Assembly: GCF_019061145.1 (NCBI RefSeq)
Contig: NZ_JAHQZS010000005.1
Location: 186,001 to 250,000, forward strand
Reading direction: 5' to 3'
Origin: Anianabacter salinae
GTDB taxonomy: Bacteria > Pseudomonadota > Alphaproteobacteria > Rhodobacterales > Rhodobacteraceae
Length of the DNA stretch: 64,000 bases
Shown: piece by piece, positions 1-8,860 of the stretch
How the letters are laid out: each line of letters opens with the position of its first letter
How positions within the stretch are numbered: position 1 is the stretch's first letter
The notes under the pieces: model-generated
The model's database searches: none
Seen by the model: only the letters and a program-made list of their open reading frames with translations
Told to the model about the DNA's origin: nothing
Program-made: the position numbers and the translations under genes

Positions 1-161
1 GATGTTTTGCGGAATGGGCCCGGTCCGGCACCCGCCCCGCGATCCCAATTTGAAATGGCCGGGTTTGCACCCGACGCGGCTTCTCGGCGTATATAAGGAG
101 GGGGTCACACCCCTGCAAGCTGCCCCATGGGGCCAAAGTCGCGAATTCGAGAGGATGCGTC

Positions 162-773
162 ATGTCAGGCACCGCACCCGTCACCGTGCGCGGGGTCGAA
201 ATCCACAAGGGGCTACTGACCCCCGAGGACCAGACGCGGCTGGTCGAGGAAATCCGCGCTGTCGTGCGTGCCGCGCCGCTGTTCTCGCCCGAGACGCGCT
301 GGGGCAAGACGATGTCGGTGCGCATGACCTCGGCAGGGCGCTATGGCTGGTATTCCGACAGGCGCGGATACCGCTACGAGCCGCAACACCCAAGCGGCGT
401 GGACTGGCCGCCGATCCCGGGCGGGGCGCTGGCGGTGTGGCAGGCCGTGGCCGGGGCAGAACGCCTGCCCGATTGCTGTCTCGTGAACTTTTACGAAGAA
501 GGCGCGCGTATGGGTCTGCACCAGGACCGGGACGAAGCCGATTTCGCCTGGCCGGTCGTCTCGATCTCGCTGGGCGATGACGCGCGGTTCCGAATCGGCG
601 GGACCGAACGCGGCGGCAGCACGTCTTCGGTCTGGTTGCAGTCCGGCGATGTCGCCGTGATGGGCGGCGAGGCGCGCCTTGCCTATCACGGGATCGACAA
701 GCTGCGCACCGGAAGCTCGACCCTGCTGCCAAAGGGCGGGCGCATCAATCTGACGCTGCGGGTCGTGGATTAG
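162..773 (+). CDS. alkB: AlkB-family 2-oxoglutarate/Fe(II)-dependent DNA repair dioxygenase
   Basis: Oxidative demethylase that removes alkyl lesions such as 1-methyladenine and 3-methylcytosine from DNA or RNA. The 203-residue protein shows the family core: NFYEEGARMGLHQDRDE around residues 109-125 gives the iron ligands His120 and Asp122, His176 in AYHGI is the third ligand, and RINLTLR at 194-200 holds the two arginines that bind 2-oxoglutarate. The length is normal for bacterial AlkB. The ATG is preceded by GAGAGGA. The gene stands alone, converging on the permease gene with a 4-base overlap of the 3' ends. There is no ada gene beside it. Confidence 0.93.
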   Translation: MSGTAPVTVRGVEIHKGLLTPEDQTRLVEEIRAVVRAAPLFSPETRWGKTMSVRMTSAGRYGWYSDRRGYRYEPQHPSGVDWPPIPGGALAVWQAVAGAERLPDCCLVNFYEEGARMGLHQDRDEADFAWPVVSISLGDDARFRIGGTERGGSTSSVWLQSGDVAVMGGEARLAYHGIDKLRTGSSTLLPKGGRINLTLRVVD

Positions 774-1594
774 CCGCGCGCGCCCATCGAGGCTGAGGCG
801 TTCTTGCGCGCATAGAACTCGCCCATCATCCCCAGAGCGAACAGGATGCAGGTCAGGGTGATGGGATAGGTCAGGTTGGTGTTGTGCGGCGTGTAGTTGA
901 TGAAGATGAAGCCGCGCCCCTGATCGATGGCATGGAACAGCGGGTTCCAGGTAAAGAAATGCAGCATGTAGGCGGGCAGGGAATTCGCCACGAACATCTT
1001 GCCCGAGAAGATCATGTTCATGCGGCGATAGATCTGCGACACGATCGCCACGACGCTTGGCATGAAGGGCTTGAGCGCAAGGAACACCAGCCCGATCGCG
1101 CAGCCCGACGCCCAGCCCAGCATCACCATGCCGAAGGCGTATACAGGCTGTTCGATCACGATCGGTTCCAGCAGCACATGCGCTGCGAACAGGATCACGA
1201 TGATGCTGAGAGTCTGGGTGTAGAGAGAGCTGATCGCAGCCGCGCAAATGGCGATGGCCGGGTTCATCGGACCGTGCAGCATCATCGCCGACGTCGGCCC
1301 CTCGGCGCCCATGACGGCCTGCACGGCCGCGTTATGCACCATGAAGACAAAGATGCCCGACATCAGGAACAGGATGAAATTGCCGCGGATCGCCATGCCT
1401 CGGCCGCCCAGGACCGTGAACATCACATAGAACACGCCGACAAGAACGCAGGTCATCAGCACGCTCATCACAAGGCCGATGACGGCGTTGCCGTGGCTCT
1501 TGCGCAGGCTGCGGACGGTGGCGTGATAGATAAGCTCCAACGTCCGGAAGGATGATTCCAGCGTCGAGCGTTCTTTCACTCTGGGTTCGAACAT
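770..1594 (-). CDS. ABC-2 type permease, capsule/polysaccharide export (KpsM-like)
   Basis: Inner-membrane subunit of an ABC exporter. The 274-residue protein has a cytoplasmic N-terminal helix (about 1-35), then about six hydrophobic segments (around 36-62, 70-92, 110-140, 148-172 and two in the C-terminal part), the architecture of ABC-2 permeases that export polysaccharide or polyol phosphate. It is divergent from cysQ and the glycosyltransferase locus, with a 139-base gap that should hold both promoters. That context and kdsB nearby favour export of a Kdo-linked capsule, but this is inference. The matching ATPase (KpsT type) is not adjacent: the gene's 3' end meets alkB on the other strand. 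Substrate unknown. Confidence 0.8.
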   Translation of the reverse strand: MFEPRVKERSTLESSFRTLELIYHATVRSLRKSHGNAVIGLVMSVLMTCVLVGVFYVMFTVLGGRGMAIRGNFILFLMSGIFVFMVHNAAVQAVMGAEGPTSAMMLHGPMNPAIAICAAAISSLYTQTLSIIVILFAAHVLLEPIVIEQPVYAFGMVMLGWASGCAIGLVFLALKPFMPSVVAIVSQIYRRMNMIFSGKMFVANSLPAYMLHFFTWNPLFHAIDQGRGFIFINYTPHNTNLTYPITLTCILFALGMMGEFYARKNASASMGARG

Positions 1595-1733
1595 GGTCGT
1601 GCCTGCCTGCAGCGTCTGAAGCGCCCCACACCCTTATCCCAGAGTGCCTTGCCCAAGTCTTACAACATATCCATAAGGAAATCAGCCCGTCTTGAACATT
1701 TCCGTGACGAACACGAGCAGCCGGAGGAACGAC

Positions 1734-2528
1734 GTGGACCATGCCCGACTGATGACGGTGATCCGCCGCCTTGCGCTGGAAGCAGGCGACGCGATCATGG
1801 ACGTCTATGAAAGCGCCGACATGGGGGTCGAGGCCAAGGCCGACGACAGCCCCGTGACGCGCGCCGACCTTGCCGCCGACCGCGTGATCTCGGACGGGCT
1901 GCGGGCCGCGTTTCCCGACATCGCGCTGGTGACAGAGGAACAGGCAGCCACCCACGCCGAGACGGCGGACAGGTTCCTGATCGTCGATCCGCTGGACGGG
2001 ACCAAGGAGTTCGTTCAGCGCCGGGGCGATTTCACGGTGAATATCGCGCTGGTCGAGAACGGGGTGCCTGTGCGCGGTGTCGTCTTTGCCCCGGCGAAGG
2101 GGCGCCTGTTCTACACCGATGCGGATGGCCGGTCGGTCGAGGAGACCGGCGCGCTGCATAAGGATGTCGCGGGCGATCTTGCCCCCCTGTCCGTCTCGTC
2201 CCCCGATGGTGCGCTGCGCGTCGTTGCGTCCAAGTCGCACCGGGATCAGGCGACGGATGACTACATCGCGCGCTATGACGTGGCCGATCTGGTCAGCGCG
2301 GGATCGTCGCTCAAGTTCTGCCTTGTCGCGGCGGGAGAGGCGGATCTTTACCCCCGGCTAGGCCGCACGATGGAATGGGATACCGCAGCGGGCGATGCCG
2401 TTCTGCGCGGTGCTGGCGGACGTATGGTGCGGTTCGAGGATCATGCGGCGTTCACCTACGGCAAGCCCGGCTATGAGAACCCGTTCTTCATCGCCGCCGC
2501 ACCCGGGGTCGAACTGAAGCCGGCCTGA
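1734..2528 (+). CDS. cysQ: 3'(2'),5'-bisphosphate nucleotidase CysQ
   Basis: Mg-dependent phosphatase of the inositol-monophosphatase superfamily that hydrolyses PAP (adenosine 3',5'-bisphosphate), the by-product of PAPS-dependent sulfation, to AMP. The protein carries DSPVTRADLAAD (metal-site region), VDPLDGTKEF, the family signature with metal-binding aspartates, and WDTAAGDAVL near the C-terminus. I chose the GTG at 1734 (264 aa) because GGAGG lies about 6 bases upstream; an in-frame TTG at 1692 would add 14 unconserved residues and has no obvious ribosome binding site. The stop overlaps the kdsB start (TGATG). Being in the same transcription unit as a sulfotransferase suggests a role in PAP recycling during glycan sulfation. 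Confidence 0.92.
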   Translation: MDHARLMTVIRRLALEAGDAIMDVYESADMGVEAKADDSPVTRADLAADRVISDGLRAAFPDIALVTEEQAATHAETADRFLIVDPLDGTKEFVQRRGDFTVNIALVENGVPVRGVVFAPAKGRLFYTDADGRSVEETGALHKDVAGDLAPLSVSSPDGALRVVASKSHRDQATDDYIARYDVADLVSAGSSLKFCLVAAGEADLYPRLGRTMEWDTAAGDAVLRGAGGRMVRFEDHAAFTYGKPGYENPFFIAAAPGVELKPA

Positions 2529-3328
2529 TGGGCGTCCTGATCGTCATACCGGCGCGCCACGCCTCGACCCGGTTCCCGGGCAAGCCGCTTGTGCCGCTGC
2601 GGGGGGCCTCCGGCTTGGCCTGCAGCCTGATCCGGCGCACCTGGAATGCGGCGACGTCGGCGGGCGGCGTGGACCGGGTCGTGGTCGCTACCGACGACGA
2701 TTCTATCCGCGCCGAGGCCGAGGGGTTCGGCGCCGAGGTGCTGATGACCTCGCCCGATTGCCAGAACGGCACCGAACGCTGCGCCGAGGCGCTGGACCAG
2801 CTTGGCGGCGGCTATCAGATCGTCGTGAACCTGCAAGGCGACGCGCCGCTGACCCCGCCCTGGTTCGTCGAAGAACTCGTGGCGGCGCTCAAGGCGCACC
2901 AGACCGCCGAGGTGGCGACGCCCGTGCTGCGCTGTTCCGGTCGGGCGCTGGACGGGTTCCTGGAAGACCGCCGCGCCGGACGCGTGGGGGCGACGACGGT
3001 GGTGTTCAACGCCGAGAACCGCGCGCTCTATTTCTCGAAAGAGGTCATCCCCTACACGCATCAGGGATATGATCCCGAGGCTTCGACGCCGGTGTTCCAC
3101 CATGTCGGCGTCTATGCTTACCGCCCCGCAGCGCTTGCCGCCTATCCCCGATGGCCGGTCGGCCCGCTGGAACGGCTGGAGGCCCTGGAGCAGTTGCGGT
3201 TCCTCGAACAGGGGCGCCCGGTGCTGTGCGTCAAGGTCGACGGACGTGGCCGCCCGTTCTGGGAGCTGAACAACCCCCAAGACGTCCCCCGCATCGAGGC
3301 GATGCTGGCGGAACTGGGCATCGAATGA
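2528..3328 (+). CDS. kdsB: 3-deoxy-manno-octulosonate cytidylyltransferase (CMP-Kdo synthetase)
   Basis: Activates Kdo with CTP to CMP-Kdo, the donor for lipid A-core and for the Kdo linker of ABC-exported capsules. The 266-residue protein begins with the nucleotide-binding motif VIPARHASTRFPGKPL (about residues 5-20) and has VVATDD and NLQGDAPL, all typical of the KdsB fold. Translationally coupled on both sides: ATG overlaps the cysQ stop, and its own stop overlaps the next start (ATGA). It is slightly longer than E. coli KdsB (about 248). No other Kdo pathway gene is in the window, so it may be the sole chromosomal kdsB or a capsule-dedicated copy. Confidence 0.92.
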   Translation: MGVLIVIPARHASTRFPGKPLVPLRGASGLACSLIRRTWNAATSAGGVDRVVVATDDDSIRAEAEGFGAEVLMTSPDCQNGTERCAEALDQLGGGYQIVVNLQGDAPLTPPWFVEELVAALKAHQTAEVATPVLRCSGRALDGFLEDRRAGRVGATTVVFNAENRALYFSKEVIPYTHQGYDPEASTPVFHHVGVYAYRPAALAAYPRWPVGPLERLEALEQLRFLEQGRPVLCVKVDGRGRPFWELNNPQDVPRIEAMLAELGIE

Positions 3329-4554
3329 CCCGCATCGTCAGCGTGGTCGTGGTGAGCCGCGATCGCCCGCGCCTACTGCTGCGCACGCTGCTGGGGCTTT
3401 CCCAACTCGATCATACCGCCTTCGAGGTGGTCTTGGTGGCCGATGCGGCCGGACGTGCCGCGATCGATGCCTCGCCGTTCGCGGGCCGGGTCAAGCTGGC
3501 CGCGTTCGACCAGGCGAACATTTCGGCTGCACGGAATTTGGGCATCGCACAGGCCGCAGGCGAGGTGATCGCCTTCATCGACGATGATTCCGTGCCGGAA
3601 CCGACCTGGCTGTCGCGCCTTACCGCGCCTTTCGACGCTGCGGAGGTATCCGCCGCGACGGGCTATGTGCGCGGGCGCAATGGCATCAGCTTTCAAAGCC
3701 GCTGTGCGCGTGTCGATGCGCTGGGCTGGGATCATCCCGTGCCGATGCCCGGCGACGCGGTGCAGGTGCTGGACACCCGCCCCGGCGACGCGGTCAAGAC
3801 GGTCGGCACCAACTGCGCGTTCCGTTCGGATGTGCTTAGGCGGCACGGCGGCTTCGACCCCGCGATCCGCTTCTTCCTGGACGAGACCGAGCTTGATCTT
3901 CGGCTTGCCTGGACCGGCGCGCGCATCGCCGTCGTTCCGGGCGCCGAGGTGCATCACGGCTTTGCAGCGTCGGGGCGGCGCACGGCTGCACGGCGGCCCA
4001 CCACCTTGCACGAAGAGGCGGCCAGCGTTGCCATCCTGCTGCGCAAGCACGCGCCCGAGGCCGACATGGCGGCCCAGTTCCGCCTTCGCAGGCAGGCGCA
4101 GGAACGGCGCTTGGCCCGCCATCTGGTGCAGGGCACCGCCGAGCCGCGCCATTACTCCGATGTGCTGACCAGCTTCGATGCCGGGTGGGCCGACGGGATG
4201 GCGCGGCCCCTGCACTCGCTCGCGCCTCTGCCAGAACCACAGGCCGGTTTCCTGAGGTTCAAGACGGCGCCCGGCGAAACCCGTGTTCTTGCTGGCCGAC
4301 CGGGCAACGTAGCCCGCCTGCGCCAGGAGGCAGAGCGTCATGTCGCCGAAGGTGGCCGCGCGTCACTGTTCCTGTTCGGCCGCACCGGGCTGTATCACCG
4401 CGTGAGGTTCACCCATGCCGGAGTGTGGGAGCAATCCGGCGGACAGTTCGGCCGGTCCGACCGCAATATGCCTATCTTTCAGGCAGTTACCTATGATCGC
4501 CGTCTCACGGCCGAAATTGCGCGTCTGTCAGCGCGCAATCTGCCGGAATACTAG
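3325..4554 (+). CDS. Glycosyltransferase family 2 protein
   Basis: Cytoplasmic GT-A fold sugar transferase of 409 aa. The N-terminal half has the GT2 pattern: SVVVVSRDRPRLLLRTLLG, then ISAARNLGIAQAAGEVIAFIDDDSVPEP with the metal/nucleotide-sugar-binding DDD, and DETELDLRL around residue 190, the ED-type acceptor/base region. The C-terminal 200 residues match nothing I recognise. The ATG at 3325 overlaps the kdsB stop (ATGA), so this start is preferred over the longer open frame reaching back into kdsB. A 133-base gap follows before galU; its AT-rich end may carry a promoter. Donor and acceptor unknown. Confidence 0.82.
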   Translation: MTRIVSVVVVSRDRPRLLLRTLLGLSQLDHTAFEVVLVADAAGRAAIDASPFAGRVKLAAFDQANISAARNLGIAQAAGEVIAFIDDDSVPEPTWLSRLTAPFDAAEVSAATGYVRGRNGISFQSRCARVDALGWDHPVPMPGDAVQVLDTRPGDAVKTVGTNCAFRSDVLRRHGGFDPAIRFFLDETELDLRLAWTGARIAVVPGAEVHHGFAASGRRTAARRPTTLHEEAASVAILLRKHAPEADMAAQFRLRRQAQERRLARHLVQGTAEPRHYSDVLTSFDAGWADGMARPLHSLAPLPEPQAGFLRFKTAPGETRVLAGRPGNVARLRQEAERHVAEGGRASLFLFGRTGLYHRVRFTHAGVWEQSGGQFGRSDRNMPIFQAVTYDRRLTAEIARLSARNLPEY

Positions 4555-4687
4555 GCATTGTTCATGGAACGTGCAGATTATCGCCGCTACACTCGACACC
4601 ATAGAGTGGCCACGAAACCACCTTAGCGCTGACGGTGTTAGGACGGTATCGAGGACTGCGGCGTAAATTTTTAAGGCGAGGCAATAG

Positions 4688-5584
4688 ATGAAACGCAAGG
4701 TGACAAAAGCCGTTTTCCCGGTCGCAGGACTTGGAACCCGCTTTCTTCCTGCGACCAAGGCCATCCCGAAAGAGATCATGACGCTCGTGGATCGCCCATT
4801 GATCCAATACGCCATCGACGAGGCGCGGGCGGCCGGGATCAAGGAATTCATCTTCGTCACCTCGCGCGGGAAATCCGCGCTGGAAGACTACTTCGACCAC
4901 GCGCCGGAACTGGAAAGCTCGCTGCGCAAAAAGGGCAAGACCGAGCTTCTGGAAACGCTCAAGACGACGAACATGGATTCGGGCGCGATTGCCTATATCC
5001 GCCAGCACAAGGCGCTGGGCCTTGGTCACGCGGTGTGGTGCGCCCGCCGCCTGATCGCGCCGAACGAACCCTTCGCCGTGATGCTGCCCGATGACGTGAT
5101 CGCGGGCGAAAAGCCGTGCCTTCAGCAGATGACCGAGGCCTATGAGGAAACCGGCGGCTGCATGGTGGCCGCGATGGAGGTGCCGAAGGACAAGGTTAAA
5201 TCCTACGGCGTTCTCGACGTGTCCGAGGACATGGGCCACATGGTCAAGGTGCGCGGCATGGTCGAGAAACCTGCGCCCGAAGATGCACCATCGAACCTTG
5301 CCGTGATCGGGCGCTACATCCTGACGCCGGACGTGCTGTCGAACCTCAACAAGAAGAAATCCGGCGCGGGCGGAGAGATCCAGCTGACCGACGCCATCGC
5401 GCAGGAAATCCGGGAAGAGCGAGGCGTCTACGGCTTTCGCTTTCAGGGCCAGCGGTTCGATTGCGGGTCCAAGGCCGGGTTCCTGCAGGCCACGGTCGCC
5501 TTCGGCATGTCGCGCGACGACCTGAAGGACGAATTCACGCAATACCTGCACGAAGCTGTCGCCATGTCGAAAGCCGCGCAGTAG
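4688..5584 (+). CDS. galU: UTP-glucose-1-phosphate uridylyltransferase
   Basis: Makes UDP-glucose from glucose-1-phosphate and UTP. The 298-residue protein has the N-terminal nucleotidyltransferase motif VAGLGTRFLPATKAIPKE (about 12-29), DRPLIQYAIDEA, and VMLPDDVI in the middle, with FDCGSKAGFLQA near the C-terminus. It closely resembles bacterial GalU over its full length. It has its own 133-base upstream region and is followed after 9 bases by galE, which converts its product to UDP-galactose. Both supply donors to the glycosyltransferases downstream. Confidence 0.95.
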   Translation: MKRKVTKAVFPVAGLGTRFLPATKAIPKEIMTLVDRPLIQYAIDEARAAGIKEFIFVTSRGKSALEDYFDHAPELESSLRKKGKTELLETLKTTNMDSGAIAYIRQHKALGLGHAVWCARRLIAPNEPFAVMLPDDVIAGEKPCLQQMTEAYEETGGCMVAAMEVPKDKVKSYGVLDVSEDMGHMVKVRGMVEKPAPEDAPSNLAVIGRYILTPDVLSNLNKKKSGAGGEIQLTDAIAQEIREERGVYGFRFQGQRFDCGSKAGFLQATVAFGMSRDDLKDEFTQYLHEAVAMSKAAQ

Positions 5585-5593
5585 AACAGCGGC

Positions 5594-6580
5594 ATGAACG
5601 CTCATGTCCTTGTCACCGGCGGCGCCGGATATATCGGCTCGCACGCCTGCAAGGCGCTGCGCGCCGCCGGGTATGTGCCCGTCACCTATGACAACCTGTG
5701 CACCGGCTGGCGCGACGCGGTAAAGTTCGGCCCGCTGGTCGAGGGCGAATTGACCGACCGCGCCACGCTGGATGCTGCCTTTGCCGACTATGCGCCCGTC
5801 GCCGTGATGCACTTTGCCGCGCTCAGCCAGGTCGGCGAAAGCATGTCGGACCCGGGGCTTTACTGGTCGAACAATGTCTGCGGGTCGCTGTCGCTGATCG
5901 AGGCGACGGTGAAGGCCGGGGTGCGCAACTTCGTCTTCTCGTCCACCTGCGCGACCTACGGTGAACAGGACAACGTGCTGCTCGACGAATTCTGCCCGCA
6001 GGAACCGATCAACGCCTATGGCGCGTCCAAGCGCGCGATCGAGGACATGCTGGCGAACTTTGGCCAAAGCTACGGGCTGAACGCGGTGATCTTTCGTTAC
6101 TTCAACGTCGCGGGCGCCGACCCAGAGGGCGAGGTGGGCGAATTCCACCAGCCCGAGACGCACCTGATCCCGCTGATGCTGGACGCCATCGAGGGCAAGC
6201 GCGCCGCGCTGACGGTCTATGGCACCGACTACGACACGCCCGACGGCACGTGCATCCGCGACTATGTGCATGTCATGGACCTTGTGGACGCGCATGTCCT
6301 TGGCCTGAAATGGTTGCAGGACGGCAAGGGCAGCCGGGTGTTCAACCTTGGCACCGGGCGCGGCTATTCGGTGAAAGAGGTGCTTGCCCATTCCGCCAGC
6401 GTGACGAACCGCGAGGTTCCGCATCAGATTGGCCCGCGCCGGGCCGGTGACTGCACCAGGCTGGTGTCGGGGTCCGAACGCGCTGCGCAGGAACTGGGCT
6501 GGCAGCCGCATCGGTCCACCTTGCAGACGATGATCGCCGACGCCTGGCGCTGGCATCAGTCCGGCCATTATGACCGATGA
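5594..6580 (+). CDS. galE: UDP-glucose 4-epimerase
   Basis: NAD-dependent interconversion of UDP-glucose and UDP-galactose. The 328-residue extended SDR has VTGGAGYIGSH at residues 7-17 for NAD binding, SSTCATYGEQ with the catalytic Ser/Thr, YGASK with Tyr and Lys around residue 140, and DGTCIRDYVHVMDL, a hallmark of GalE. It lies 9 bases behind galU and overlaps the next glycosyltransferase gene by 11 bases, so the three are very probably cotranscribed. Confidence 0.95.
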   Translation: MNAHVLVTGGAGYIGSHACKALRAAGYVPVTYDNLCTGWRDAVKFGPLVEGELTDRATLDAAFADYAPVAVMHFAALSQVGESMSDPGLYWSNNVCGSLSLIEATVKAGVRNFVFSSTCATYGEQDNVLLDEFCPQEPINAYGASKRAIEDMLANFGQSYGLNAVIFRYFNVAGADPEGEVGEFHQPETHLIPLMLDAIEGKRAALTVYGTDYDTPDGTCIRDYVHVMDLVDAHVLGLKWLQDGKGSRVFNLGTGRGYSVKEVLAHSASVTNREVPHQIGPRRAGDCTRLVSGSERAAQELGWQPHRSTLQTMIADAWRWHQSGHYDR

Positions 6581-7793
6581 TGCCGCGCCGCGCTGTCTGG
6601 ACATCACCCGCCTGATCTCGCGCAGCGGGCGCACCCTGACGGGCGTCGACCGCGTGGAACTGGCCTATCTGCGCGAGCTTTTGCGCCGAGGCGATCCGGT
6701 CTGGTTCCTTGCACGCACATCGGCGGGATTTTCGATCCTGGGACGGGACGGCGGGCAGGCGATGCTGGACCGGATCGAAGGCCGCGTGCCCTACGGACGC
6801 GCTGACCTGATCGCGCTGCTCTCGCGCAAGCTGACGCCAGAGCGGCGGAGGGCCGAGGCGGACCTGCGCCGTCTTGCCATCGCCGGGGGGCTGCGGGCCG
6901 GGCTGGCCTCGCGCTTGCGGCAGGTGATGCCGCGCGGCACGCGGTATCTGAATGTCGGCCACAGCAACCTGACGGATCGCACGCTGACTGCGTGGCGCGC
7001 GGTGCCAGAGGCGCGGATCGACGTGCTGATCCACGACACGATCCCGCTGGATCATCCGCAGTTCCAGCGTCCCGAAAGCGTGGCGCGGTTTCGCGGGGTG
7101 CTGGGCCGGGTCTGCCGCCATGCCGACCGGATCATCGCCAACTCTGGCGCGACCGCCAGCGATGTGACCCGGTGGAGTGCGGATTTCGGGCGCTGTCCGC
7201 CCATCGTCACCGCGCCGCTTGGGGTCGATCCGGTCGAAGCGAGCGTGTTGCCACCCGATATTCCTACCGACCGGCCCTACTTCGTCATCCTCGGCACCAT
7301 CGAGCCGCGCAAGAACCACGCGCTGTTGCTGGATGTCTGGGATGAACTGCGCGCTGACATGGACCGGCCGCCAAGACTGGTCGTCGCGGGGTCACGCGGG
7401 TGGCGGAACGAGGAGGTATTCGCACGCCTCGACGCCGAACGCGGACGCGACGACCTGATCCTCGAGCGCCCCGGACTGAGTGACCGGCAGGTGACGGCCC
7501 TGCTTCAAGGCAGCGCCGGATTGCTGTTCCCGTCGCATGCCGAGGGCTTCGGTCTTCCCGCAGTCGAGGCCGCGCGCCTTGGCGTACGGGTGCTGGCAAC
7601 GAAATTGCCGGTGTTCCGGGAAATCTTGAGCGATTATTGCGTTTACGCTGACCCTGACGATGTGTATTTTTGGAAACAAAGAATAATGAGTTGGGCAACG
7701 AACATGCAGGTTGATCGCGCCGCTGGGGAAGCGGCAGCGATCTTGGACAGACTGACCTGGCAGACACATTTCGAGCTTGCCCTGTCCCCCTGA
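6570..7793 (+). CDS. Glycosyltransferase family 4 (GT1-fold) protein
   Basis: Retaining GT-B glycosyltransferase of 407 aa. The C-terminal half shows the GT4 pattern: ILGTIEPRKNHALLLDVW, the start of the donor-binding Rossmann domain, and FPSHAEGFGLPAVEAARLG, the E-x7-E region that contacts the nucleotide sugar. The N-terminal acceptor domain is variable, as is usual. The ATG at 6570 overlaps the 3' end of galE by 11 bases. The last ~130 bases (around 7640-7740) are clearly less GC-rich than the rest, possibly a patch of recent recombination. Sugar specificity unknown. Confidence 0.85.
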   Translation: MTDDAAPRCLDITRLISRSGRTLTGVDRVELAYLRELLRRGDPVWFLARTSAGFSILGRDGGQAMLDRIEGRVPYGRADLIALLSRKLTPERRRAEADLRRLAIAGGLRAGLASRLRQVMPRGTRYLNVGHSNLTDRTLTAWRAVPEARIDVLIHDTIPLDHPQFQRPESVARFRGVLGRVCRHADRIIANSGATASDVTRWSADFGRCPPIVTAPLGVDPVEASVLPPDIPTDRPYFVILGTIEPRKNHALLLDVWDELRADMDRPPRLVVAGSRGWRNEEVFARLDAERGRDDLILERPGLSDRQVTALLQGSAGLLFPSHAEGFGLPAVEAARLGVRVLATKLPVFREILSDYCVYADPDDVYFWKQRIMSWATNMQVDRAAGEAAAILDRLTWQTHFELALSP

Positions 7794-7849
7794 ATGTTCG
7801 TCTTGTTTGTGCGCGTGGCTGCTGTCTTGCGCGTCGAAAAGGGGAGTAC

Positions 7850-8860
7850 GTGAGTTTCATTCGCTCATACAGGCTACGCCTGAAGCGAAAACGTCTGGGC
7901 GTGCGCGCTTTTCGCAAGCGGCGCGAACTGAAGCCCGTGGCACTGCGGACCGAGCAGGTGCGGCCGGGCGACATCCTGTGCTTCGCCACCGTCCGGAATG
8001 AACGCATCCGGCTCGACTATTTCCTCGACTATTACCGCAAGCTCGGGGTCCGGCATTTCTTTTTCGTCGACAATGGCTCTGACGATGGCACGCGCGAGTT
8101 TCTCGCCGACCAGCCGGATGCCTCGGTCTGGGTCAGCCACAAGAGCTACAAGCGCGCCCGTTTCGGGGCTGATTGGCTGAACTGGCTGCAGCGCAAGTAT
8201 GCTCACGGGCACTGGTGCCTGACCGTCGATGTGGACGAATTCTTCGTCTATCCGTTCTGCGACACCCGGCCCTTGCGTGCCCTGACCGACTGGCTTGACG
8301 CGTCCTCGATCCGCACCTTCAGCGCGATGCTGCTGGACATGTATCCCAAGGGGCCGATCAACGCCTTCGAATACCTGCCCGGTCAGGACCCGCTGGAAAT
8401 CGCCAACTGGTTCGACAGCGGCAACTACACCATCACCAAGAACAAGAGGTTCGGGAACCTGTGGATTCAGGGCGGCCCGCGTGCCCGCGCGTTCTTTCAG
8501 GACAAGCCGGAACGCGCCCCTGCACTGAACAAGATTCCGCTGGTGAAATGGCACAACAGCTATGTCTATTTCAGCTCCACCCATTCGCTGCTGCCCCGGG
8601 GCCTGAACCTTGTCTATGACGAGTGGGGCGGCGAGAAAGCGTCGGGTTGCCTGCTGCACGCCAAGTTCCTGCACACATTTCCGCAAAAATCGCAGGAAGA
8701 GCTCGGCCGGCGCCAGCACTACGCCAACAGCTATGAATATCGCGCCTACAACAAGGGCGAGGCCGGCAAGCTGAACCTCTGGTGTCGCTGGTCCGAGAAA
8801 TACATCAACTGGCGCCAGCTTGAGATTCTGGGGATCATGAGCCGGGGGAACTGGGCGTGA
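7850..8860 (+). CDS. DxD glycosyltransferase, GT2-like (Glyco_tranf_2_4 type)
   Basis: Predicted cytoplasmic sugar transferase of 336 aa. Motifs: CFATVRNERIRLDYFLDYYRKLG and FFFVDNGSDDGTREFL (acceptor/donor region), then WCLTVDVDEFFVYP, which supplies the DVD metal site around residue 128. This arrangement is typical of family-2-like enzymes annotated as glycosyltransferase family 2 or 92. The start is GTG with GGGGAG just upstream. The stop overlaps the GTG of the next gene by 4 bases, so the two are translationally coupled. The N-terminal 30 residues are very basic (RLRLKRKRLGVRAFRKRR), possibly a membrane-surface anchor. Specificity unknown. Confidence 0.8.
   Translation: MSFIRSYRLRLKRKRLGVRAFRKRRELKPVALRTEQVRPGDILCFATVRNERIRLDYFLDYYRKLGVRHFFFVDNGSDDGTREFLADQPDASVWVSHKSYKRARFGADWLNWLQRKYAHGHWCLTVDVDEFFVYPFCDTRPLRALTDWLDASSIRTFSAMLLDMYPKGPINAFEYLPGQDPLEIANWFDSGNYTITKNKRFGNLWIQGGPRARAFFQDKPERAPALNKIPLVKWHNSYVYFSSTHSLLPRGLNLVYDEWGGEKASGCLLHAKFLHTFPQKSQEELGRRQHYANSYEYRAYNKGEAGKLNLWCRWSEKYINWRQLEILGIMSRGNWA

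Noticed and set aside
3151-3324. Extended N-terminus for the GT2 protein
   Set aside because: It would lie within kdsB in another frame; the ATGA overlap at 3325 gives a natural start.
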